Part shown: one piece after another, positions 33,300 through 39,971 of the stretch
How the letters are laid out: each line of letters starts with the position of its first letter
How positions within the stretch are numbered: the stretch's first letter is position 1
Origin: Pseudomonadota bacterium
Lineage (GTDB): Bacteria; Pseudomonadota; Alphaproteobacteria; Rhizobiales; Xanthobacteraceae
Direction of reading: 5' to 3'
Assembly: GCA_023435725.1 (NCBI GenBank)
Contig: JAEYRD010000185.1
Location: 1 to 39,971 of the forward strand
Length of the DNA: 39,971 nucleotides
Position numbers and translations under genes: made by a program
Notes under the pieces: model-generated
Seen by the model: the letters and a program-made list of their open reading frames with translations, nothing else
What the model was told of the DNA's origin: nothing
The model's database searches: none

Positions 33300-34590
33300 G
33301 ACGCGTCTCCTGGTTGGACTGGCGCTCCTGCCGGGCCTGCTTCGCGCCGGCGTCGGACTGCCCCGACGAATTGCTGGCGCCGTCAAAGGTGCCTTGCGAC
33401 TGCGGCGACGACTGTTGCTGGCCCGAGGGCTGTGACTGCGACTGGCCGGAGCCGCTCTGGAATCCATCCAGCGAGCCATGCTGGACGGGCGCAACGTCGG
33501 CGACGTAGCCCGCCGAATGCATGAGTTCGCGGATCGAGCCGCGCTGCTGGTCGAGCATCTGGCTCGTGTCCTTGCGTTCGGCCGCAAGCTGAACTGACAC
33601 CTCGGTACCGACGAGACGAAGGCGTACGGTAACATTGCCGAGCGCCGGCGGCTCGAGATTGATGGTCAGGATCTTGAGCGGCTGATCCGGAGCATTGCTC
33701 TGCGACGTTGCGAGATCGGCGGCCGCGGACGCCGTCGATGCCGGAGACTCCTTCAGCTCGGCGACGACCGCATTGGCCACCTGTTGCGGGGCGCTGAACT
33801 GGGCCGGCGGCAGATGGGTCTCCTGCTGAACCACGGTGACCTTGGTGGCCTCGGGCAATGCGTCCCGTGCCGAGGCTTTGGCAGCGCGTTCGACATTGGC
33901 CGTAACGGCCTCGAAACCCGGTGCCGCAGGCATCGCGTTCGGCGATGACTCGCTGCCTTGCACCGACGTCGCCTGCGGGGCGGCGGTCTGCGACCGCACG
34001 GCGGTCGGAGCGACAGAGGCTGAGGCGGAGTCGGCGGTCGCCGCCTTCGTCGTCCCGGTAGCCTGAACCTCGCGCTTGGTCGTGGCAGACCGCTCGTCTC
34101 GCGCGGACCCGTCCTTCTTGTCGCCCGCCGGCGATTGCATCTGCGGCTTCACGGCCGGCGCGGCAGCTGTCTCCTGCCCGACGATCACAGGCATGCTCGG
34201 CCGGTTCTGGCCGCCTACGTCCTCGGTGTGGTCGACCGGACCTTGCTTCTCCAGCAGTTTGTCGACCTTCTTGTCGGACGGTTTCTCGGCGGACTTCTCC
34301 GTGGATGCCGGCTCCTCGGTCGCCGCGGTGGGATCAAGTACCGTCTCGTTCTTCTCGGTCGGGTGCGCCAGACGCGAGCGCAGCGTTCCGGTTTTCACGG
34401 CCGTATCGCTGCCCTGATCGCTGGTTGCCCGCTTGGCGAGGTTCGAGACGGAATGGAGCAGATCGTTGAACGACGAGTCCCCCGACGTTTTTCCGCCGAC
34501 GCTCTTGCCGGAGCGCGACGTCCCACGCATGTTGAGGCTCTCGGCGAGCCCCGAAAAAGGCTGTCCGGAGGTTCCACTGAGCTTGGTCAT
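33250..34590 (-). CDS. fliK: Flagellar hook-length control protein FliK (MotD)
   Basis: A 446-residue protein. The first 290 residues are low-complexity (Ala/Ser/Thr/Lys), and the conserved hook-control domain is at about 300-365: LKILTINLEPPALGNVTVRL and VQLAAERKDTSQMLDQQ. A Gln/Ser-rich tail follows. FliK measures hook length and switches export from hook to filament; in Sinorhizobium the equivalent gene was first called motD and lies after motC, as here. The ATG at 34590 overlaps the motC stop (ATGA). The end overlaps the transglycosylase gene by 50 bases. Confidence 0.88.
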   Translation of the reverse strand: MTKLSGTSGQPFSGLAESLNMRGTSRSGKSVGGKTSGDSSFNDLLHSVSNLAKRATSDQGSDTAVKTGTLRSRLAHPTEKNETVLDPTAATEEPASTEKSAEKPSDKKVDKLLEKQGPVDHTEDVGGQNRPSMPVIVGQETAAAPAVKPQMQSPAGDKKDGSARDERSATTKREVQATGTTKAATADSASASVAPTAVRSQTAAPQATSVQGSESSPNAMPAAPGFEAVTANVERAAKASARDALPEATKVTVVQQETHLPPAQFSAPQQVANAVVAELKESPASTASAAADLATSQSNAPDQPLKILTINLEPPALGNVTVRLRLVGTEVSVQLAAERKDTSQMLDQQRGSIRELMHSAGYVADVAPVQHGSLDGFQSGSGQSQSQPSGQQQSSPQSQGTFDGASNSSGQSDAGAKQARQERQSNQETRHDQDVGPQIRRGPVYL

Positions 34591-35789
34591 GGGCGGCGAT
34601 CCCTGGTGAAGAGTTCGAGTTCGCCGAGCTGCTTCTGCGCACGAGCGAGGGTCGCGGTCGACGACGCGAGATCGACACGCGCCGGCGTTGCCGGAGGCTT
34701 GTCGGCGGCTGCGGCGGCTGCGGCGGCTGCGCGCGCGAATGGCTTGCGGACATCGAGCGCGAGCTGAACTGTTGCGTTCAAGAGCGGAACGTCGCGCTCG
34801 GGCAGCTTCGACCGGTCGAGCGCCTTCAGCTCGGCGAGCCCGCCATCATACTCGTCGGTGAGCACCCGCGAGGCGCCACGGAAGAGATGCGCACGCTCGC
34901 GCTCTGCCGAGGCGTCGGCGCTGAGCGCCAACGCCCGCTCGCCGGCAAGCCTGGTAACGCTCAGCCGTCCGCGCAGCATCGCGGTTCGCGCGATCACGAG
35001 ATAAAGCTTGAGACGGCTCGCGCGGTCGATCTGCTCCAGCAGGGTAACGACCCGCTCAAAGCGGCGGTCGTCGAGAGCAAGGCTCGATTGCGTCAAGCCC
35101 GTGGAAAACCGCTGCCAGAAATCACCGGCATAGATCGAGTTGCGGTAATGGCGGATATAGGCCAGCGTCAGAAACTCGAACTTGTCGAAATCCTCCGCCT
35201 GCCCGACCAGCAGGATCTCGCGCCGCAGCGCCGCCTCTTCCACCAGCGTTCCGGGCAAGAGCAGGCGCGCGTCGTCGAGGCGCTCGATCGCGAACGATGC
35301 CTCTGCGCGTGCGAACAGCGCCCCCTGAACCAGTGCGACCTGTCCGCCCAGACCCGAGGGAATCGTCCGCGGCTTGACGTCCTTGAGCAGTTCGCGCGCT
35401 TCGTCCTGACGGCCCTCGACATAGGCGAGCGCACCATTGAGCAGCCGCTCGTCGACGTTCATCTTGTCGCGCGGCAGCTTGCGGACCACTTGCGGCGCGC
35501 CGCCGCTGAGCAGGTAGATGACGACCGCCTGGGCGTTCTGCGGATTACTCCACGCGCTTGCGTCGGCGGCGAGAAACTTCTCGCCGATCTGGCGGATCAA
35601 CGCGCCGTGCCTGCCATGCGCCGCCGTGTCCCCGTTGGCAATGCCGTCCTGCACGGCCTGCAATGCGCGCACGAACTCATATGGCTCGCCCGATGTCGAG
35701 GCCGGTGCCGGCGCCGGATCGGCCAAGGCGCTCGCCGCCGTGAACGGCAGCAGCATCAGCAGGGCTACTCGGACGAGCGGCCTGATCAA
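34587..35789 (-). CDS. motC: Rhizobial motility protein MotC
   Basis: A 400-residue exported protein with a signal peptide (about residues 1-23, ending ALA-D). It has helical repeats in the middle (YLLSGGAPQVVRKLPRD, FLTLAYIRHYRNSIYAGDFW). In Sinorhizobium MotC binds the periplasmic part of MotB and is needed for motor rotation; it is confined largely to Rhizobiales. The start is TTG at 35789, overlapping the motB stop as TTGA. An Ala-run near residues 350-360 (about eight Ala) is a simple-sequence stretch, not a frame problem. Confidence 0.9.
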   Translation of the reverse strand: MIRPLVRVALLMLLPFTAASALADPAPAPASTSGEPYEFVRALQAVQDGIANGDTAAHGRHGALIRQIGEKFLAADASAWSNPQNAQAVVIYLLSGGAPQVVRKLPRDKMNVDERLLNGALAYVEGRQDEARELLKDVKPRTIPSGLGGQVALVQGALFARAEASFAIERLDDARLLLPGTLVEEAALRREILLVGQAEDFDKFEFLTLAYIRHYRNSIYAGDFWQRFSTGLTQSSLALDDRRFERVVTLLEQIDRASRLKLYLVIARTAMLRGRLSVTRLAGERALALSADASAERERAHLFRGASRVLTDEYDGGLAELKALDRSKLPERDVPLLNATVQLALDVRKPFARAAAAAAAAADKPPATPARVDLASSTATLARAQKQLGELELFTRDRRP

Positions 35790-37123
35790 GGGCGCTTCTC
35801 CCGGATCAGGATCTCGATCCGGCGGTTCTGCGCGGCCGACGGATCGTTCTGAAGCTTCGGCCGCCGGTCGGCGTAGCCTTCGACGTGCTCGATCCGCTGC
35901 GCATCGACGCCGGAACGAACCAGCATGTAGTAGGCCATCTGCGCACGGGCCGTCGACAGCCGCCAGTTGTCGTAGGTCTCTGAACGGTACGGCCGATTGT
36001 CGGTGTGGCCACGGACGATGATCACGCCGGGGCGTTTCGTCAGGATCGGACCGATCTTGTCGATCACGCGAATGAGTTCGGGCCTCGGCTCGGCCGAACC
36101 GACTGCGAACATGCCGAAGCTCGCGTCATCGGTCAGGCTGATCAGCAAGCCTTCCTCGACCTGACGCACCTCGGCCACCGGCCCCGCGCCGGCCTTGATG
36201 TCCGACAGCGCATCCGCAATCGCGGACTGAAGCTGCTTGACGGTCGGCTGCTGCGTTTGCGCGGGATCGCGCGGCTCGGAATTCTTTGGTGTTTCGGCGG
36301 GACGCGCCTGCACGGCGACATTGGCCTGAACATTGGCTTGGGCGCCCGGTTGGGCGTTGGCCTGGACGCTGCCGTCGCGCGAGGACTGCGAGGGCGCGGG
36401 CCCCGGTGGCAGCAGCGGCGACAGGCTTGCGGACGAAGCATCGGCATTCGGAGCCACGCTTCCGCCGGCATCATCCGTCTGGGCGCGGCGCGGCTGCGGC
36501 TCGCCCTGACTCGTGCCGGACGCATTGTCGCGCGCGGAAGCATTCGGCTTGGGCTCGCTCTCGATGATGCGATCCGCATCCTTGGACGCCTGCGGTGCCA
36601 GCTTCCAATAGCCGGGATCGAAGGGATCGCGGTAAGCGTCGCCGCCCTTCAGGCCATCCTCTTCGGCGGACGTCAGCGCGCCGGCGCGGCGCTGGCCCGA
36701 GGCCTGGTTCGCGCTATTCGCGATCTCGGCGAGTGCCGTATAGGGATCGCGGAACAGGACCTTCTCTTCGTAGAACGGCGGCTTCTCCGCGGTCGGAGAG
36801 TCGCCGCGACGTTCCTCGCTCGGCCCGGCCGGCTGTCGCTTGCCATCCTGACCTTCGAACTGCGATGGCTCCTTGTTGGCGAGATCCTTGAGGCCCTTCG
36901 GGGCGGGCGCGTTCTCCGAGAGCTTGATCGGGTTGAAATAGCTCGCGACCACCTGCTTCTGGTCCTGGTTGAGCGCATTGAGCAGCCACATGACCAGGAA
37001 GAACGCCATCATCGCGGTCATGAAGTCCGCATAGGCGATTTTCCAGACGCCACCGTGATGCGCCTCGTCGTGGAAGGCGCTGCGCCGGCGGATGATTACG
37101 AGCTCTTGCTTGACCTCATTCAT
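35786..37123 (-). CDS. motB: Flagellar stator protein MotB
   Basis: A 445-residue MotB. One membrane helix (about 28-50) carries the proton-binding Asp33 in IAYADFMTAMMAFF. A long Ala/Pro/Gln-rich linker follows, then the OmpA-like peptidoglycan-binding domain (about 320-440) with VRGHTDNRPY and LSTARAQMAYYMLV. It anchors the stator to the wall; its partner motA is not in this window. The Asp and the lack of PomB features fit a proton-driven motor, as for lateral flagella. The ATG at 37123 follows fliH by six bases. Confidence 0.93.
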   Translation of the reverse strand: MNEVKQELVIIRRRSAFHDEAHHGGVWKIAYADFMTAMMAFFLVMWLLNALNQDQKQVVASYFNPIKLSENAPAPKGLKDLANKEPSQFEGQDGKRQPAGPSEERRGDSPTAEKPPFYEEKVLFRDPYTALAEIANSANQASGQRRAGALTSAEEDGLKGGDAYRDPFDPGYWKLAPQASKDADRIIESEPKPNASARDNASGTSQGEPQPRRAQTDDAGGSVAPNADASSASLSPLLPPGPAPSQSSRDGSVQANAQPGAQANVQANVAVQARPAETPKNSEPRDPAQTQQPTVKQLQSAIADALSDIKAGAGPVAEVRQVEEGLLISLTDDASFGMFAVGSAEPRPELIRVIDKIGPILTKRPGVIIVRGHTDNRPYRSETYDNWRLSTARAQMAYYMLVRSGVDAQRIEHVEGYADRRPKLQNDPSAAQNRRIEILIREKRP

Positions 37124-37129
37124 GGCGGA

Positions 37130-37810
37130 TTACCGGCGCGCCTCCTTCAGGCGCTCACTCCACGCCGATATCTGCGTCTCGATGACGGTCTGATCGGCCA
37201 CGACGCGGACCTCGAGGCTCTCGGCGGCCTCGTACTCGATGCCCGTTCGCCGCGCTGCCTCGAGCTGCGCCCGCACGAGATCGAGCAGCTCGCCCGGGCC
37301 GGTGATCTTGAACACCGGCACTGGCGAATTTCCGGTCAGGGCAGCAATCTGTTCGACCAGCGACCCGATCGCCTTGTCGCGAACCGCGTCAGCGAGAAAC
37401 GGCAGCAATATCCGCGCGACGGAGCTCGCGATGTTGGTCTCGAGCTCGCGGCACGCCGCCTCGAGGCCGTTGACGATCGCAACCGCCTGCTGGTCGGACC
37501 ATTTGGCCCGCTCCTCGCCAAGCCGGATCGCACTCCGGACCCGTTCCTCGGCAAGCATGGCCTCGCCTTCCGCGACGCCGGCCGCATGGCCCCGCCGATA
37601 GGCGTCGTCGAGGAGATTGACCGCTGGCGCCTCCTCCTTCGGAGCCGGGGGCGGCGACTGAGGCTGCGGTTGCGCCTGAAGCTGGGGCTCGCGCCGGATG
37701 TCTTTCGGTCTTGCCGTCGACTCCTGCGCCCTGGGCGGCAGAGGCGGCGGCGACTTGGCCCGACCGTTCGCGTCGAACTGCGTCAGAAGTTTTCCGATTG
37801 CCGCGTTCAT
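37130..37810 (-). CDS. fliH: Flagellar export stator protein FliH
   Basis: A 226-residue protein. Residues about 18-62 are Pro/Gln-rich. Then comes DDAYRRGHAAGVAEGEAML, with the GxxxG-type spacing typical of FliH, followed by a C-terminal globular part with VARILLPFLADAVRDKA. FliH binds FliI and regulates the export ATPase; fliI lies outside the window. Its ATG at 37810 overlaps the fliF stop (ATGA). Confidence 0.8.
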   Translation of the reverse strand: MNAAIGKLLTQFDANGRAKSPPPLPPRAQESTARPKDIRREPQLQAQPQPQSPPPAPKEEAPAVNLLDDAYRRGHAAGVAEGEAMLAEERVRSAIRLGEERAKWSDQQAVAIVNGLEAACRELETNIASSVARILLPFLADAVRDKAIGSLVEQIAALTGNSPVPVFKITGPGELLDLVRAQLEAARRTGIEYEAAESLEVRVVADQTVIETQISAWSERLKEARR

Positions 37811-39435
37811 GCCGCCTCCTCGCGTCGCATCCAGTCTTTAAGGATCGCTGCCGCCTGCATCTGATCGAGCCGGACAATCTGCTCCAGCCGCTTCTGCGGC
37901 GTTCGCTGCATCTTGCCTTCGAGGTCCTCGACCAGGTTGAGCTCCGCCTCCTGGCTCTCCGTCAGCGCAAGGGCCGCAGCAGCTTCGAGCTCGGCGGCCT
38001 CGGCCGCCTCAGTCTGCTCCTGCGCCGCGCGATGGGTCAGAATGCCGTTGACCGCGGGCCGAAGTCCGAACCAGACCAGCATCGAAGCAACGGCCAGGAT
38101 CGTCACCGCGTTGATGACGCTGCCGAGCTGCTTGTTGATCATCTCGACGAAGCTGATCGGCGGCACCGGCGCCAGGTCACGGGAGCCTTCGATGAAGTCC
38201 ACGGCCGTGACCTGGATCTGGTCGCCGCGCTGCTTGTCGAGCCCGCCGGCCGTCGCCGCCAGCTGGCTGATCTCGGCGAGCTTGCTGTCGACGATGGCCT
38301 GGTTGCTCTTGTCACCGAGATCGGCGACGAGCCGCGCTCGGTTGACAAGGACGGCGATGAAGAGCTTCTTGACCACATAGCCATCGCTCACCGTCGTCGT
38401 GGTCTTGGACGACACCTCGAAGTTGGTGACGTCCTCGCGGCGGCTCTTATCCTCGCTGGAATTCTTGCCGCCGCCAGCGTTCACCTGCTGGTCCGGAAGA
38501 TTCTGCTGTACCGTGGTCGGCGTCGAACGGTCCGCGTTCTGCGACGACTCCTTCTCGCGCACGTTGCGGACCGAGCGCTCGGCGCGGCTCTCCGGATCGT
38601 AGACCGTCTCGTTGATCTGCCGCTTGTCGGTGGAGAGCTGTGGCGCGACGCTCACCTCGAAATTGTCGAGGCCCAGATACGGCGTCAGCGCCTTGCGGAT
38701 GTTCTCCTGCACCATCCCGCCAACCGTCTTCTGGAGGCTCGCCATCTTGGTCGGGGCAGCACTCGCCTCGTCCTCTTCGGCAAGGAGCATCGAACCGTCG
38801 GCATCCAATACCGTCACCTTGTCGCGGCTCATGCCTGGAATGGCAGCAGCGACGAGATGACGGATCGACTGTGCCGTGCGCGCCTCGATGGCGCCGTCGG
38901 TGCGCAGCACCACCGATGCCGAGGGCGGCTGCTGCGTCGCGCGGAACGAACCGCGCACCGGCAGCACGATGTGCACCCGGGCCGCCTTGACGCCCTTCAT
39001 CAACTGCACAGTGCGCGCGATCTCGCCTTCGAGCGCTCGGAGCTTGGTGACCTCCTGCATGAACGAGGTCAGGCCGAGCGAACCGATCTTGTCGAACAGC
39101 TCGTATCCGGAGTTGGCGCTGGTCGGCAGCCCCTTTTCGGCGAGCAGCATCCGCGCCTGCATGGTCTGGCTCGGACGCACCGAAAGCGCGTCGCCGGCTG
39201 TATTGACGTCGAAGGCGATATTCTGCTCGCGGAGCGCCGCGCCAATGCGCGTCACGTCTTCGCGGTTCAAGCCCGTATAGAGCGTCTCGAACTCAGGCCG
39301 GCTCAGATAATAGGCGCCGCCGACGACGGTGACGAGAACGGCAAAGCCGATCACACCCAAGGCCATCAGGCGTCGTGGCCCAAGCTCCAGCAGATTGTTG
39401 AGCAGTTGCTGTACCTGCGCACGACTGAACAGCAT
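37807..39435 (-). CDS. fliF: MS-ring protein FliF
   Basis: A 542-residue FliF. Helix 1 is about 23-44 (GVIGFAVLVTVVGGAYYL), the ring-building motifs include LTSFMQEVTKLRALEGEIAR and VHIVLP, helix 2 is about 440-462, and the C-terminus has QKRLEQIVRLDQMQAAAIL for FliG binding. It is the first ring built in the membrane. The ATG at 39435 with GAGG upstream was chosen over a start eleven codons earlier. It probably heads the long operon, with its promoter in the 306 bases before it. Confidence 0.94.
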   Translation of the reverse strand: MLFSRAQVQQLLNNLLELGPRRLMALGVIGFAVLVTVVGGAYYLSRPEFETLYTGLNREDVTRIGAALREQNIAFDVNTAGDALSVRPSQTMQARMLLAEKGLPTSANSGYELFDKIGSLGLTSFMQEVTKLRALEGEIARTVQLMKGVKAARVHIVLPVRGSFRATQQPPSASVVLRTDGAIEARTAQSIRHLVAAAIPGMSRDKVTVLDADGSMLLAEEDEASAAPTKMASLQKTVGGMVQENIRKALTPYLGLDNFEVSVAPQLSTDKRQINETVYDPESRAERSVRNVREKESSQNADRSTPTTVQQNLPDQQVNAGGGKNSSEDKSRREDVTNFEVSSKTTTTVSDGYVVKKLFIAVLVNRARLVADLGDKSNQAIVDSKLAEISQLAATAGGLDKQRGDQIQVTAVDFIEGSRDLAPVPPISFVEMINKQLGSVINAVTILAVASMLVWFGLRPAVNGILTHRAAQEQTEAAEAAELEAAAALALTESQEAELNLVEDLEGKMQRTPQKRLEQIVRLDQMQAAAILKDWMRREEAA

Positions 39436-39741
39436 ATGACCTCGTACCAATGCGAACGTACAGGACACTCCGCTGCGAACCTTGTCTGAAGGTTGCGCGA
39501 GGACACGAATGTGTCAGTTCGCGAGCGAGACGTTGCAATTTTACAAGAATCTTGAGCGACGCGTTCAGTTCGGCAGCAACCAGCGGGCGCGTGAGCGCGG
39601 GGCAGCGCGATCGGCCGCGGCGTGTTGCATGAAGCCTGGCGTCAGCAGGTCGATTGCGGGCACGTCATGTGCCGTCAAATCCGCCATTCACGGCGGGGAC
39701 CGCGCTCCCGTAGGGAGCACGGTCGTTTCCGAAGCCGAAGC
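39436..39741. other. Spacer between flagellin and fliF
   Basis: About 306 bases with no credible gene. The flagellin end has the terminator-like stem listed separately and a smaller stem (CCGCC/GGCGG, 39681-39696). The fliF side is where the promoter for the long operon would lie; AT-richer sequence around 39537-39555 is the only candidate zone and I could not define -35/-10 elements. Confidence 0.5.
39698..39724 (-). terminator. Terminator-like hairpin after flagellin
   Basis: On the minus strand, GACCGTGCTCCC and GGGAGCGCGGTC pair over 12 positions (one G-T wobble) around a 3-base loop, 18 bases past the flagellin stop. No T-run follows, so it may act as a 3' stabiliser for the abundant flagellin mRNA as much as a terminator. 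Confidence 0.55.
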
Positions 39742-39971
39742 TTACTTGAACAGCGACAGGATGCTCTGGCTGTTCTGGTTGGCGATCGAGAGCGCCTGAA
39801 TGCCGAGCTGCTGCTGGGTCTGCAGAGCCTGAAGCCGGGTCGACTCCGCATTCATGTCGGCGTCGACGAGCTGACCGACACCGCGGTCCACCGAGTCGAT
39901 CAGGGTCTTCACGAACTCCGAGTTGGTCGAGATGCGGTTCTTGACCGCGCCGAGATCGGCGGCAGCCGAAG
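39742..39971 (-). CDS. Flagellin, C-terminal part (partial, runs off window)
   Basis: The last 75 or so residues of a flagellin read on the minus strand and end with TAA at 39742. The C-terminal D0 signature is clear: NRISTNSEFVKTLIDSV, GQLVDADMNAESTRLQALQ, and LGIQALSIANQNSQSILSLF followed by a final Lys. This is the alphaproteobacterial flagellin type. Position ahead of the fliF operon and the LafR-type regulator suggest the lateral flagellin lafA, but the part needed to tell flagellin paralogues apart is outside the window. Confidence 0.92.
   Translation of the reverse strand, partial: SAAADLGAVKNRISTNSEFVKTLIDSVDRGVGQLVDADMNAESTRLQALQTQQQLGIQALSIANQNSQSILSLFK

Noticed and set aside
34687..34740. 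GCG/GCC-rich run in motC as a possible frameshift or expansion site
   Set aside because: It encodes an in-frame Ala-run near the C-terminus and the frame continues to a stop coupled to fliK.
36005..37864. 619-codon plus-strand frame across motB and fliH
   Set aside because: It is antisense to two clearly identified flagellar genes and has only low-complexity Arg/Leu/Gly content.
22452..39435. Possible virulence-type (non-flagellar) type III secretion system
   Set aside because: FlhA, FliQ, FliR and FliH occur with hook, stator and flagellin genes, so the export apparatus is flagellar.

Overview
The window reads as a chromosomal segment of a GC-rich alphaproteobacterium, most likely Bradyrhizobium or a close relative. 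The reasons are the high GC content, the rhizobial gene order flgE-flgK-flgL-flaF-flbT-flgD-fliQ-flhA-fliR, the presence of motC and an FtcR/LafR-type regulator, and several palindromic intergenic repeats of a kind common in Bradyrhizobium genomes. I found no insertion sequence, tRNA, rRNA, CRISPR array or phage gene.

The left half (1-20.6 kb) is metabolic. It holds a metallophosphoesterase (-), then a three-gene + strand unit encoding an IorA-like [2Fe-2S] protein, an IorB-like molybdopterin hydroxylase and a diheme c-type cytochrome, then a class 3 lipase (-). Next is a compact sugar-acid module (5.8-13.8 kb). A FadR-type GntR regulator heads the minus-strand series dctP-dctQ-dctM, a zinc alcohol dehydrogenase and uxuA; uxuB diverges from it across a perfect TGGT-N3-ACCA operator. 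This set fits import of a hexonate or hexuronate and its conversion through D-fructuronate and D-mannonate to 2-keto-3-deoxygluconate. The uronate isomerase UxaC is absent, so L-gulonate is an attractive substrate. Single genes follow: a SnoaL-like protein, a CbbY-like HAD phosphatase, an SDR-like epimerase, a Tat-exported dienelactone hydrolase-like protein, an MHS-type transporter, a MarR regulator with a four-cysteine C-terminal region, and a one-TM coiled-coil protein of unknown role.

The right part (21.3-40 kb) is a flagellar locus, probably the lateral (proton-driven) flagellum of Bradyrhizobium. The pseudo-receiver regulator LafR/FtcR is on the + strand. Convergent to it, eighteen tightly packed minus-strand genes run fliF, fliH, motB, motC, fliK, a lytic transglycosylase, flgE, flgK, flgL, flaF, flbT, flgD, fliQ, flhA, fliR, a FliJ-like gene, a flgJ rod-binding domain, a FlgN-like gene and a FliL-like gene. 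Many junctions overlap by ATGA, GTGA or TTGA, which implies translational coupling. The window ends inside a flagellin gene upstream of fliF. Ring, export gate, export regulators, rod/hook assembly and stator parts are all present, but motA, fliG/M/N, fliI, fliP, flhB and most rod and ring genes are not, and presumably lie beyond the flagellin.

No wholly new system is evident. The points most worth checking are the putative L-gulonate pathway, the hairpin-rich dctP-dctQ spacer, the four-cysteine MarR protein, the long structured leader of lafR with a coupled small ORF, and the divergent FliL-like and one-TM coiled-coil proteins.
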